From contig NZ_MASS01000047.1 of NCBI RefSeq assembly GCF_001707885.1, forward strand, positions 1 to 33,897: DNA of 33,897 nt, given 5' to 3'. Shown here in pieces: positions 16,155 to 24,982 of the stretch. How positions within the stretch are numbered: the stretch's first letter is position 1; each line of letters begins with the position of its first letter. The notes under the pieces were generated by a model. The model had not been told where the DNA came from, did not search any database, and worked only from the letters and a program-made list of their open reading frames with translations. The position numbers and the translations under genes are program-made. Source of the DNA: Desulfosporosinus cupriresistens. Its GTDB lineage: Bacteria; Bacillota; Desulfitobacteriia; Desulfitobacteriales; Desulfitobacteriaceae.

Positions 16155-16179
16155 AAAAGCGGCACTAGCAAAGTGCCGC
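16155..16179 (-). terminator. Terminator, probably of the phe-zapA transcript
   Basis: Perfect 7-bp GC stem, GCGGCAC with its complement around TAGCAAA, followed on the minus strand by TTTT. It is 270 bp past the zapA stop. The stretch between 16180 and 16449 has no convincing gene; see the rejected 21-codon ORF at 16266. Confidence 0.65.
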
Positions 16180-16449
16180 CATAAAGGTTGAGTTGAGTTG
16201 TGTAGACTCGTCCAGCTAACGCTTGAACATTAGGGATAATAGGTGGGGTGAACATACCCGGTGTGATGAAAATCATTCGTGACGGTACAGAGATAACAGC
16301 GGACGGTGATAATGGACAGGTGATTATCTAAGAGGCCATGGGAATGAGCTTATCGCAAATGAAATAAGACTTTGATCACCATGATTTTTAAAATTTCTCG
16401 TTTCGATGGTAATGATAGAAGCAACCTGAAAATGTGCTCAGAATTGCCC

Positions 16450-16707
16450 TCACTCTGTCTTTTCTCCGAGTAACTGCATTAATGTTTCTTGTTCTTCTCG
16501 CAACTTAGCCAGCTCATCAGCTAAATTCAGGGCGGTCAAAACAGCAATTTGGTGAACACCCAAGCGAGGTAACCGTTGAGCGATCAAGCGCATCTTCTTA
16601 TCGACTTCATGCGCCAAACCTTGGATATAAGTTGCGGTCCCTTCACCGCGAACCACATGCTTTTCCCCAAAAATCTCAACGGTGGTTTTGACTGATTCAT
16701 GTGTCAC
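16450..16707 (-). CDS. zapA: Cell division protein ZapA
   Basis: ZapA binds FtsZ and bundles its protofilaments at the division ring. With a GTG start at 16707 it has 85 residues, the same as Bacillus ZapA. It shows the N-terminal strand VKTTVEIFGEKHVVRGEG, the conserved helix start YIQGLAHEVDKKM, the ALTALNLADEL segment and a C-terminal coiled coil. GCGAGGGAAA precedes the GTG. Reading on to 16776 would add 23 unconserved residues overlapping pheT, so I reject that start. It lies 46 bp after pheT, a common gene order in Firmicutes. Confidence 0.88.
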   Translation of the reverse strand: MTHESVKTTVEIFGEKHVVRGEGTATYIQGLAHEVDKKMRLIAQRLPRLGVHQIAVLTALNLADELAKLREEQETLMQLLGEKTE

Positions 16708-16753
16708 ACTTTTCCCTCGCTCTCTTTGTACGCCCTGTATTAATCTTTCCCTA

Positions 16754-19159
16754 CTATTTTCGCCATTCTGCCCCAAACTCCTGCTGAATTCCCTCTAAAA
16801 TACGTGAATTCAGCAGATTTACTTCTTCATCAGTCAACGTACGTTCTAAGGACTGGTAACGTAACGCAAAGGCTAGGCTTTTGTGATCATCCGGTATAGG
16901 TTTTCCTCTATAGACGTCAAAAATTTTGACTTGTTGTAACAATTCCCCGCCGAGTTTCCGCATCTTAGACATGACTGCTTCAGCTGCGGTCTCACTGGCT
17001 ACGACTATGGCTATATCCCTTTGAATAGCAGGAAAACGTGGGATAGAATGAGCACGAACCGTTTGCCGCATCCGCGCGAACAGTGGGTTAAACTCTAATT
17101 CAAATAACACCACTCGCTCTAGCTCCCACTCCTTCTCCAATGAGGGATGCATTTCCCCAAGGAATCCAACGCACTGGTTCTGGAGATAAATGTCAGCCGA
17201 ACGCCCAGGGTGGAGCAAGCCTTGATTCTCAGCTAGACGATATTCTAGTTTAAGGCCAAATTCCAGAGCCGCCTCTTCTAAAATTCCTTTAAGATAATAG
17301 AAATCATAATTGACAGGTTGGTTTAGCCAATGCCTTCCGCTCTTGCCTACAGCAACCCCAGCCACTCGTAATTCTTCCCGGGGGAGTTTCTGTAAAGGTT
17401 GCTCCTCTCCCCAATACGTATTCCCGATCTCAAAAATACTCACATCGGTGTTGCGACGCGCAACATTCCTGGCGGCTACATCAAGAAGTCCTGGTACAAG
17501 TGAGGTTCTCATAACGCCCAGTTCTTCCCGTAAAGGGTTGAGCAAAGGAATTGAATGCTTTGCACTACCCCACTGGGCATCTGCTTCCGCGCGAGTGAAC
17601 GTATAGGTAATTACCTCATCCATCCCGGCTTGGGCCAGTGCCTTACGAAGCCTGCGGCGAAACTCCTGTTCCGGAGTTCTCCTGCCCTGCGTCAGATCTC
17701 CTTGCGGTAGAGTTGTCGGTATTCGGTCATAGCCGATCAGGCGAGCAACTTCCTCCATAAGATCTTCTTCGATTTCAATGTCTGCGCGGTAGGTCGGAAT
17801 GCTAACGTTGAATAGTCCTTCTTGTTCCGTATATTCAAAGTTTAAGTCATCCAAGACTTGGCGAATCTCGGCTGTCTCAAGCTCTGCGCCTAGGACGGTT
17901 GATGTATGTGAGGCAGATAGACTGACCTGACGCTGCGGCGGAAGGTTCTTCACTACATCCACGAGCGCAACTGGTCGACCCGCTCCTAAATCCAGCAGCA
18001 AATCACAAACCCTTCCCAGGGTGGCCACGATTCCGTAGGCATCAATACCCTTTTCAAAACGATTGGAAGCCTCTGATCTAAGCCCCAAGCGACGGCTTGT
18101 CCGACGGACACTGACCCCGGAAAAATGCGCGGATTCGATCATTAACCGCTTCGTATCCTTCGTCACTTCACTGTCTAACCCACCCATTACACCAGCTACC
18201 GCCAAAGGCTGACCGTCATCTGCAATAAGCAATGTATCTGCTTGTAGTGTCCGCTCCACTCCATCTAAAGTGACAATTTTTTCTCCCGGATACGCAGCTC
18301 GGACGTGAACATCCCCATTGATCTTGTCCCGATCAAAGGCATGCAACGGTTGGCCCATTTCCAACATACAATAGTTTGTAATATCTACAATATTACTAAT
18401 AGGGCGAACCCCTGCGGCTTTAAGCCGTCGCTGCATCCACTCCGGAGAAGGAGCAATATGAACATCTTCAACCACTAGCCCTGCATAACGCCAACATAAT
18501 TCTGGCTCTTCGATTATAATCTGAAGATCCGCAGCCGTGGGAAGAGTAAGGACTTGATTTTGTTCCGTCCATTTCGGCAGATGGGGGGTTTTTCTGGTAA
18601 GAGACGCGACTTCACGAGCAACATTGACCATTGCTAAACAATCTGGTCGGTTGGGATAGAGTTCCAAGTCCAAGACACTGTCTTCACGCCCTAAATATTT
18701 GCCAAAATTCTCTCCAACTGGAGCATCGGGAAATAAAATCAGAATCCCATCTGCACTGCGCTCCAGGCCTACCGTTGCATCAAGCAGGAGCTCTTCACGT
18801 GAGCACAACATGCCTTGGGAGACAACCCCTCTTAGTTTGGACTTCCGAATCGAGAGCTCATTGGGTAGGGTTGAGCCTACTAAGGCTACAGGAATCCTAT
18901 CTCCGACCAGCAAATTCTGAGCTCCTGTGACAATCGCCACTACTTCTTGACCCACATTCACGGTACAAACCCAAAGTCGATCAGCATCTGGATGCTTTGT
19001 TAAACTGACTATTTCACCGATCACAACTTTTTCGAATCCTTTATTCAGGTGCTCGACATCCTCAACTTCAATCCCACCACGGGTTAATGTTTCCGCTAAC
19101 TCTTCTGCGCTCTGATCTAGATCAACGAGTTCACGCAACCATTCCAAACTGACTTTCAT
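16754..19159 (-). CDS. pheT: Phenylalanyl-tRNA synthetase beta subunit
   Basis: Partner of PheS in the alpha2-beta2 enzyme that charges tRNA-Phe. The 801 residues show the expected order: N-terminal MKVSLEWLRELVDL, EMAP-like tRNA-binding domain (about 40-150, FEKVVIGEIV and KLRGVVSQGMLCS), B3/B4 editing domain, B5 domain, the catalytic-like core and a C-terminal anticodon-binding fold (FPAIQRDIAIVV to the end). The start follows GGGGGAAAGG and lies 12 bp after pheS, so the two are co-transcribed and translationally close. Confidence 0.97.
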   Translation of the reverse strand: MKVSLEWLRELVDLDQSAEELAETLTRGGIEVEDVEHLNKGFEKVVIGEIVSLTKHPDADRLWVCTVNVGQEVVAIVTGAQNLLVGDRIPVALVGSTLPNELSIRKSKLRGVVSQGMLCSREELLLDATVGLERSADGILILFPDAPVGENFGKYLGREDSVLDLELYPNRPDCLAMVNVAREVASLTRKTPHLPKWTEQNQVLTLPTAADLQIIIEEPELCWRYAGLVVEDVHIAPSPEWMQRRLKAAGVRPISNIVDITNYCMLEMGQPLHAFDRDKINGDVHVRAAYPGEKIVTLDGVERTLQADTLLIADDGQPLAVAGVMGGLDSEVTKDTKRLMIESAHFSGVSVRRTSRRLGLRSEASNRFEKGIDAYGIVATLGRVCDLLLDLGAGRPVALVDVVKNLPPQRQVSLSASHTSTVLGAELETAEIRQVLDDLNFEYTEQEGLFNVSIPTYRADIEIEEDLMEEVARLIGYDRIPTTLPQGDLTQGRRTPEQEFRRRLRKALAQAGMDEVITYTFTRAEADAQWGSAKHSIPLLNPLREELGVMRTSLVPGLLDVAARNVARRNTDVSIFEIGNTYWGEEQPLQKLPREELRVAGVAVGKSGRHWLNQPVNYDFYYLKGILEEAALEFGLKLEYRLAENQGLLHPGRSADIYLQNQCVGFLGEMHPSLEKEWELERVVLFELEFNPLFARMRQTVRAHSIPRFPAIQRDIAIVVASETAAEAVMSKMRKLGGELLQQVKIFDVYRGKPIPDDHKSLAFALRYQSLERTLTDEEVNLLNSRILEGIQQEFGAEWRK

Positions 19160-19171
19160 GACCTTTCCCCC

Positions 19172-20194
19172 TTAAAACTGCTGCAAAAAGCGCAAGTCGT
19201 TATCAAATAAGAGTCTCATATCTTCAATCCCGAATTTCAACATGGCAATGCGTTCTACTCCCATACCAAAGGCAAAGCCCGTGACTTCCTTCGGATTATA
19301 ACCGCCCATTTCTAAGACTTTAGGATGAACCATTCCCGAGCCTAATATTTCTATCCATCCGGTCCCTTTGCAGAGGCGGCATCCCGCTCCCCCACAAAGC
19401 ATACAGGAAACATCCACTTCTGCGCTTGGCTCAGTAAACGGGAAAAAGCTTGGTCTTAAACGAATTTCTCTGGATTCACCAAACATTTGGCGAGAAAAAT
19501 TCAAGAGAATACCCTTAAGGTCTGACATTCGGATCCCATGGTCCACAACAAGGCCTTCGACCTGGTGAAACATTGGAGAATGAGTCGCATCGTCATCATT
19601 GCGATAAACTTTCCCTGGTGCAATGACTTTTACTGGAAGGTGAGGATGAAGTTTTTCCATCGTTCGAATCTGAACGGGAGAAGTCTGAGTTCGAAGCAGG
19701 ATTTCCTCTGTGATGTAGAAGGAATCCTGCATTTCCCGTGCCGGATGTTCCTTGGGCAGATTAAGGGCTTCAAAATTATAATAATCGGATTCAATTTCTG
19801 GCCCTTCGGCAATCTGGAATCCCATACCCAAAAAGATATCTTCAATCTCCTCGACAACCTGGGTAAGCGGGTGATGATGTCCACGCGGGACACGTGTTCC
19901 TGGTAACGTAATGTCAATCCGTTCGGTGGCCAATCTCTTCTGCAATGCCAGCGTTTCTAACTCCACACTACGTTCTTCCCACGCTTGTTCCAGGCGGCTA
20001 CGCATCTCATTGACAACTTGACCCATTATCGGCCGCTCCTCAACACTTAGACCACCCATTTGACGCAGTAATGCGGTTAGCGATCCTTTTTTTCCGAGAA
20101 CTTTTACTTTAAGTTCTTGGAGTGCTTCCTGCTTGTCTAGTTCCTTCAGTTGTCGTAAGGTCTCTTCTCCAATACGAAGTATTTCACTCTTCAA
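19172..20194 (-). CDS. pheS: Phenylalanyl-tRNA synthetase alpha subunit
   Basis: Catalytic subunit of the class II enzyme charging tRNA-Phe. It shows an N-terminal coiled coil for tRNA contact, motif 2 (DATHSPMFHQVEGLVVD), a cysteine set CMLCGGAGCRLCKGTGW and motif 3 GMGVERIAMLKFGI. I choose TTG at 20194 because AAAGGGTGG lies five bases upstream and the resulting 340 residues match the family; the in-frame ATGs further upstream have no ribosome site and add unrelated sequence. A Phe T-box precedes it. Confidence 0.95.
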   Translation of the reverse strand: MKSEILRIGEETLRQLKELDKQEALQELKVKVLGKKGSLTALLRQMGGLSVEERPIMGQVVNEMRSRLEQAWEERSVELETLALQKRLATERIDITLPGTRVPRGHHHPLTQVVEEIEDIFLGMGFQIAEGPEIESDYYNFEALNLPKEHPAREMQDSFYITEEILLRTQTSPVQIRTMEKLHPHLPVKVIAPGKVYRNDDDATHSPMFHQVEGLVVDHGIRMSDLKGILLNFSRQMFGESREIRLRPSFFPFTEPSAEVDVSCMLCGGAGCRLCKGTGWIEILGSGMVHPKVLEMGGYNPKEVTGFAFGMGVERIAMLKFGIEDMRLLFDNDLRFLQQF

Positions 20195-20355
20195 GTAAAC
20201 CACCCTTTCCAAATATATCATAAAGAAAACTTGGCTGGCGCCAAGCCTTAGCGAAGGCGGCTGCCTAGTTGCTCTTATGCTTAGACGAAGACACTGTCTT
20301 CGCACAGATTAGCCCTATTTGCAGTATATAACGAAGTTTATACTTTCTGATAGTA

Positions 20356-20573
20356 TAAAAAAAAGACACCCGTCCCCAGAAAAGGGACGAGAGTCTACTC
20401 TCGCGGTACCACCCTAGTTTGGCCAATTCAGCCACACTTAAGCTCCTATTAACGGCGGAGACCGGGCCTACCTACAAATCAGCAGGCCACTCCCAGGTGA
20501 AATTTAACCTCTTCAAACTTAGACACACTCTAGTAGATAACAACAGTCAATATGCCAGTCTATTTTGACTGTT
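20356..20573 (-). promoter_or_regulatory. T-box leader, phenylalanine specific, with short Stem I
   Basis: The minus strand has the T-box core AGGGTGGTACCGCGAG followed by the terminator arms CGTCCC/GGGACG and eight T. The specifier reads TTC within AAATTTCACC, a phenylalanine codon. Only about 30 bases separate the AGAG element from the specifier, and I cannot find the distal Stem I motif seen in the Tyr leader. A separate 9-bp hairpin (AACAGTCAA arms, 20542-20573) precedes it. The call is firm; the short Stem I is a by-eye reading. Confidence 0.88.
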
Positions 20574-20717
20574 ATTTTCTTTCATATGTTTTAAGAGGTG
20601 GGTACCTTCTTGGCTGGCTCACAATCTTTGACCATACCTTCCTGAAAAGAAGATACTCCTTTTAACCTGATCATCGCATTATATTGGTTATTTAAACTAT
20701 TGCCATATTTACACGAA

Positions 20718-20747
20718 ATTATAGCATATCTCTTCTGCGTTTTACAA
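20718..20747 (-). promoter_or_regulatory. pheST promoter
   Basis: Minus-strand TTGTAA (20742-20747), 18-bp spacer, TATAAT (20718-20723). The -35 overlaps the stop of the upstream methyltransferase gene. Between this promoter and the T-box lie about 140 bases that include a TATCTTC/GAAGGTA hairpin (near 20635-20660) of unknown role. Confidence 0.55.
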
Positions 20748-21536
20748 GAAACTCCTTTGACGAACAACTTCATAGAGCAATATGCCCGTAGCTATCGCCA
20801 CATTTAGGGACTCTACACCTTGAGCCATAGGAATAGTAACACGTTGGACATTCGCACTCCGAAACAATGGAGATGGACCCTTACCTTCATTACCAACAAC
20901 GAGAGCAAGTGGAGCATCCGGCAATACAGTATTGTAAAGCGAGCTACCCTGAATATCTCCCATAAAAACGCTGAACCCTCGTTCTCTGCAAAAATCTAAA
21001 ATGTCTTCCGGTCGCTTACCCGGCAAGAGGACTAAGGAAAAGAGAGCCCCCATTGTACTTCTCAACACTTTGGGATTGTATAAATCAACAGTCCCGGGTG
21101 TCAAACAAACATTGCGGACGCCCGACGCCAACGCTGTGCGTAGAATAGTACCTAGATTACCGGGATCCTGAATACCATCCAAAATAAGCAAGACCGAACG
21201 CTTATCTATATGTATTTCTGACCATGAATTGTTCGCTTGGCGTACAACAGCTAAAATCCCTTGTGGCTCTTCTGTTGAACTCATTTTACGAAGAACACGT
21301 TCATCGACATCCTCAAAAGGAATTTTTCGTTCACGTAGCATTTCCTGAAGGGAGTCCCATTCTAGCGACTCACGTTTCTGGCAAACATAAACCTTTTTAA
21401 TCGGGGCATTTCTACGCACCGCATCCTCAACGAATCGCCATCCTTCAATCACAAACAGTTGAGCCTCCTCACGGGCTTTACGCCGCTGTAAAGAGACCAC
21501 ATATTTTACTTGCTCATTCTGTAAGGACTCAAGCAT
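20742..21536 (-). CDS. SpoU/TrmH-family RNA 2'-O-methyltransferase
   Basis: Transfers methyl from S-adenosylmethionine to a ribose in rRNA or tRNA. Of 264 residues, about 1-95 form the N-terminal substrate-binding part. The knotted SpoU domain follows, with motif 1 LDGIQDPGNLGTILRTA, motif 2 LVVGNEGKG and motif 3 IPMAQGVESLNVAIATGILL. It is closest in memory to Bacillus YsgA-type proteins, which often sit beside pheS or rplT as here. The exact target nucleotide is not known. GGAGGTGG precedes the ATG. Confidence 0.92.
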   Translation of the reverse strand: MLESLQNEQVKYVVSLQRRKAREEAQLFVIEGWRFVEDAVRRNAPIKKVYVCQKRESLEWDSLQEMLRERKIPFEDVDERVLRKMSSTEEPQGILAVVRQANNSWSEIHIDKRSVLLILDGIQDPGNLGTILRTALASGVRNVCLTPGTVDLYNPKVLRSTMGALFSLVLLPGKRPEDILDFCRERGFSVFMGDIQGSSLYNTVLPDAPLALVVGNEGKGPSPLFRSANVQRVTIPMAQGVESLNVAIATGILLYEVVRQRSFL

Positions 21537-21559
21537 CTAGGCCACCTCCGCGAAAGAGT

Positions 21560-21586
21560 AAAAAGAGGATGCAGTTTTGCACCCTC
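21560..21586 (-). terminator. Terminator after rplT
   Basis: Nine-pair stem with one G-T pair (GAGGGTGCA/TGCATCCTC) followed by TTTTT on the minus strand. It separates the infC operon from the methyltransferase, perhaps incompletely since only 23 bp remain before that start codon. Confidence 0.8.
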
Positions 21587-21591
21587 CCTAA

Positions 21592-21951
21592 TTACCCGTT
21601 AACTTGTACTTTTGCAACATTAACAATTTCTGTAAACGCTGCTGCGTCGCTGATTGCAAGTTCTGCCAACATCTTGCGATTAACAGAAACCCCAGCTTTC
21701 TTCAAACCATTCATCATACGGCTGTATGATAAACCGTTCATGCGCGCGGCTGCGTTGATTCTGGCAATCCAGAGTTTACGGAAGTTAGCTTTATTATCTT
21801 TTCTATGAGCATAAGAATAAGCTAAGGATTTTAATACTTGTTCATTCGCTGGGCGGTAGAGTTTGCTTTTCGCCCCACGGTATCCTTTTGCTAATTTTAA
21901 TATCTTTTTATGTCGTGCATGCTTAGTTACACCTTTTTTTACACGGGCCAT
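21592..21951 (-). CDS. rplT: Ribosomal protein L20
   Basis: 119 residues, the standard L20 length, beginning MARVKKGVTKHARHKKILK with the long basic N-terminal helix and the conserved RIWIARINAAAR-type segment (LWIARINAAARMNGLSYS). It binds 23S rRNA early in 50S assembly and, in Firmicutes, binds the infC leader to repress this operon. Preceded by AGGAGG. Last gene of infC-rpmI-rplT. Confidence 0.98.
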   Translation of the reverse strand: MARVKKGVTKHARHKKILKLAKGYRGAKSKLYRPANEQVLKSLAYSYAHRKDNKANFRKLWIARINAAARMNGLSYSRMMNGLKKAGVSVNRKMLAELAISDAAAFTEIVNVAKVQVNG

Positions 21952-21978
21952 CCCGAAGACCTCCTTTTAAGTCAAATA

Positions 21979-22176
21979 TTATAGATAAGCAATTAAATTG
22001 GCAATCCGTTTGGCATCGCTTTTGTGCATTATAGTCGATTGGCGCAAATTCCGTTTTCTTTTCGGTGACTTTTTCTCCAATATGTGACTAGTGTATCCAT
22101 GCATCCGAACGATTTTACCGGTTCCTGTTTTCTTAAAGCGCTTAGCCGCTCCACGGTGGGTTTTCATTTTAGGCAT
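21979..22176 (-). CDS. rpmI: Ribosomal protein L35
   Basis: 65 residues with the diagnostic start MPKMKTHRGAAKRFKKTGTG and the KKSPKRKRNLR basic patch. A 50S component, located between infC and rplT in the universal order. Preceded by AGGGGGAT. Confidence 0.97.
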   Translation of the reverse strand: MPKMKTHRGAAKRFKKTGTGKIVRMHGYTSHILEKKSPKRKRNLRQSTIMHKSDAKRIANLIAYL

Positions 22177-22198
22177 TTGAGTATCCCCCTCTCGGTAA

Positions 22199-22714
22199 TT
22201 AGTCGTGTTTAATTGTGGCCAAAATCATTATCATGTTTCGGCCCTCAAGTTTTGGTTCACGCTCGACGACACACTCAGCTTTACAAAACTCAGCGAGTCT
22301 CAAGCATAATGTTTTCCCAAGCTCAGGATGAGTAACTTCCCGCCCGCGGAACATTATTGTCACCTTTACTTTGTCTCCATCCGCTAAAAAGCGTTGGGCA
22401 TTGCGAGCTTTGGTTTCGAAGTCATGATCTTCAATGTTCGGACGCAATTTAACTTCTTTAATTTCCATGTTTTTTTGCTTTTTGCGAGCCTCTTTATCTC
22501 GCTTGGCTTGCTCATACTTGTACTTACCATAGTCCATAAGTTTGCAGACCGGCGGCTTAGCCGTCGGTGCGATCTCTACGAGATCTAAAGACTTCTCGAC
22601 TGCTAGGCTCAAGGCATCTCGTGCCGTCATGATCCCGAGTTGTTCCCCTTCCTCGCCGACAAGACGGACATCCCGAACCCGGATTTCATCATTTAGTCTT
22701 AAGTCCTTGCTAAT
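22199..22714 (-). CDS. infC: Translation initiation factor IF-3
   Basis: IF-3 binds the 30S subunit, keeps subunits apart and checks start codons. I extend the gene upstream of its first ATG to an ATT at 22712-22714. This gives 171 residues beginning ISKDLRLNDEIRVRDVRLVG, which matches the N-terminal IF-3 domain; the ATG-only reading loses that. GGGGGTGG sits six bases before the ATT. Rare AUU starts are known for infC and allow IF-3 to restrict its own synthesis. The linker KYKYEQAKRDKEARKKQKN and the C-terminal domain are intact. First gene of the operon. Confidence 0.96.
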   Translation of the reverse strand: MSKDLRLNDEIRVRDVRLVGEEGEQLGIMTARDALSLAVEKSLDLVEIAPTAKPPVCKLMDYGKYKYEQAKRDKEARKKQKNMEIKEVKLRPNIEDHDFETKARNAQRFLADGDKVKVTIMFRGREVTHPELGKTLCLRLAEFCKAECVVEREPKLEGRNMIMILATIKHD

Positions 22715-22749
22715 AAGAAACCACCCCCATTTAAAATATCAGCGCATAA

Positions 22750-22873
22750 GAAAAAAGACGGATGAATACCACCCGTCTTCTAAAACAATCGTGAGCACAT
22801 ACTAAGCTCAGGACCAGAAGATACCTTAACAACGTGAGTCGTAAGGTGAGAAGCGGATGGCTTCTGCTTAACA
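22750..22873 (-). promoter_or_regulatory. L20-type leader of the infC operon
   Basis: Minus-strand leader of about 125 bases containing CTCACCTTACGACTCACG and ending in a terminator hairpin (AGACGG/CCGTCT, 22756-22778) followed by six T, 35 bp before the infC start. Position and form match the Firmicutes leader in which excess L20 promotes early termination. The identification is from memory of the family; the secondary structure was not computed. Confidence 0.75.
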
Positions 22874-22879
22874 TTAGAT

Positions 22880-22908
22880 ATTCTATATCAAACACAAGTC
22901 TTTGTCAA
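22880..22908 (-). promoter_or_regulatory. infC operon promoter
   Basis: Minus-strand TTGACA (22903-22908), 17-bp spacer, TAGAAT (22880-22885). Confidence 0.7.
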
Positions 22909-23018
22909 GAATTTATCCTTACACAATCATAGCAAAAATATAAATCTACTTTATGCCATATTTTGTGTAGTAATTATTCAAAAACATGCTTAAGCATTGA
23001 AGATGTTGTAGTTCCAGC

Positions 23019-24953
23019 TTAGGCATCTTTGAGGTCAACCTTCAGGATCTTTTTACTCTTTATCTCTTCTTGAATAAGTGAAATAAAGGCATCAACCGTC
23101 ATTTTCTCCCCAGCATTCCCTTGCCCGTACCGTCGAACCGCTACCGAGTCAGACTCTGCTTCCTGATCCCCTACGACTAACGTAAACGGAATTTTTTCAG
23201 TTTGAGCCTCTCTGATCTTATAACCAATTTTTTCTTTGCGCTCATCCACCTCTCCCCTAATGTCGAGTTCATTTAGACGTGAGACTAGGGTTTTAGCATA
23301 GTCATGATGTCGCTCACTAACCGGCAAGATACGAACTTGAATTGGTGCTAACCAAACAGGAAATGCTCCTGCATAGTGTTCTGTCAATAGGGCAATGAAG
23401 CGTTCGATACTTCCATAGACAACCCGATGAACCATTACCGGACGATGTTTTTGACCATCCTCACCAATATATGACAAGTCAAATTTCTCGGGCATTTGAA
23501 AGTCAAGTTGAATCGTTCCACACTGCCAAGTTCGATCGAGGCAATCCTTCACATGGAAATCAATCTTCGGCCCATAGAAGGCTCCATCACCCGGGTTAAC
23601 CTTGTAATCTATCCCTTTCTCTTCTAAGGCTGCTTGAAGCGCATTGGTGGCCGTTTCCCAGTCCTCATCTGATCCCATGGAATCTTCAGGACGGGTCGAC
23701 AATTCCACATTATACTCAAAGCCAAATACTTTATAGAAAGAGTCTACCAATTCGATAACGCCTATAATTTCTTCATTTATTTGAGAAGGGAGCATGAAAA
23801 TGTGCGCATCATCCTGAGTAAAGTTGCGAACTCGTAGTAAGCCGTGGAGTGCACCTGAAAGCTCATGGCGGTGTACAAGTCCCAGTTCCCCTACACGAAG
23901 TGGCAGATCGCGATAACTGCGTAGTTTTGTTTTATACATGATCATACCGCCTGGACAGTTCATAGGTTTTACGCAAAAATCCTGGTCATCAATCTCTGTA
24001 AAATACATGTTTTCTTTATAATGGTCCCAGTGTCCAGATTGTTCCCACATCGAACGATTCAAAATAATTGGGGTCTTAATCTCTTGATAGCCGCGTCTCC
24101 GGTGTTCCTGGCGCCAGAAATCTTCAAGCGCATTACGTAGGATCATGCCTTTAGGATGGAAAAAGGGAAAACCAGGGCCCTCCTCGTGTAAGCTAAAAAG
24201 ATCAAGCTCTAGACCCAGCTTACGATGGTCACGTCGTTTTGCCTCTTCCAACTTAAACAAGTAATCTTCTAAATCTGAAGATTTAGCAAAGGCTGTGCCG
24301 TAGATACGCTGGAGCATTTTATTTTTCTCGTTCCCCCGCCAATAAGCTCCCGCCAAACTCATAAGCTTAAAGGCCTTAACATTGGCCGTTGAAGGTAGAT
24401 GTGGTCCGGCACAAAGGTCTGTAAAGTTTCCTTGAGTGTACATCGAGATCGTGGCATCTTCCGGAAGACCCTCAATGAGTTCAACCTTATAGTGTTCACC
24501 TGTGTCCTTAAAGTAGGCAAGTGCCTCAGTTCGAGAGACTTCTTTCCGTTCGAAAGCATACTTTTCTTTGACAAGTCGATTCATTTCTTTCTCGATACTC
24601 ACTAGGTCATCTGGGGTAAAGACATGTTCTGATTCAAAGTCATAATAATAACCCTTAGCGATCGATGGTCCAATCCCTAATTTTGTCCCCGGAAATAGAT
24701 TTCTCACTGCTTGAGCCATCAAGTGAGAGGTAGAGTGTCTTAAAATATCTAATCCTTCTTCACTATCTATCGTTACGATCTCTACTACCGCTTTTTCCGT
24801 TAGCTGATAAGAAAGATCTTTCAGCTTATCATTGACTTTTCCAGCTACAGCTACCTTCGCCAATCCTCGAGAGATATCAGCTGCCAGTCCCGCTATTGTC
24901 GTTCCTTGTTCAACCTCACGAATTGAGCCGTCTTTTAAGGTAACCTGAATCAT
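23019..24953 (-). CDS. thrS: Threonyl-tRNA synthetase
   Basis: Charges tRNA-Thr. The 644 residues carry an N-terminal TGS domain (about 1-60), an editing domain with the HxxxH motif HSTSHLMAQ (about 74-82), the class II core with CPGGMIMYK and the RVVYGSIERFIALL motif 3, and a C-terminal anticodon-binding domain (about 535-640, ending in a lysine-rich tail). I start at ATG 24953, eight bases after AAGGAG; GTG 24962 would overlap that site. A Thr T-box controls it. ytxC precedes it on the same strand, but thrS has its own promoter. Confidence 0.97.
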   Translation of the reverse strand: MIQVTLKDGSIREVEQGTTIAGLAADISRGLAKVAVAGKVNDKLKDLSYQLTEKAVVEIVTIDSEEGLDILRHSTSHLMAQAVRNLFPGTKLGIGPSIAKGYYYDFESEHVFTPDDLVSIEKEMNRLVKEKYAFERKEVSRTEALAYFKDTGEHYKVELIEGLPEDATISMYTQGNFTDLCAGPHLPSTANVKAFKLMSLAGAYWRGNEKNKMLQRIYGTAFAKSSDLEDYLFKLEEAKRRDHRKLGLELDLFSLHEEGPGFPFFHPKGMILRNALEDFWRQEHRRRGYQEIKTPIILNRSMWEQSGHWDHYKENMYFTEIDDQDFCVKPMNCPGGMIMYKTKLRSYRDLPLRVGELGLVHRHELSGALHGLLRVRNFTQDDAHIFMLPSQINEEIIGVIELVDSFYKVFGFEYNVELSTRPEDSMGSDEDWETATNALQAALEEKGIDYKVNPGDGAFYGPKIDFHVKDCLDRTWQCGTIQLDFQMPEKFDLSYIGEDGQKHRPVMVHRVVYGSIERFIALLTEHYAGAFPVWLAPIQVRILPVSERHHDYAKTLVSRLNELDIRGEVDERKEKIGYKIREAQTEKIPFTLVVGDQEAESDSVAVRRYGQGNAGEKMTVDAFISLIQEEIKSKKILKVDLKDA

Positions 24954-24982
24954 TGAAATCACTCCTTACCAATTTTTTAAAT

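Noticed and set aside
16266..16331. 21-codon rightward ORF (MKIIRDGTEI...)
   Set aside because: A GGTGGGG lies upstream but too far from the ATG, there is no promoter or family, and the length is within chance.
20591..20773. 60-codon leftward ORF between the methyltransferase and pheS
   Set aside because: Overlaps the methyltransferase end and the pheST promoter, and has no ribosome site; better seen as leader RNA.
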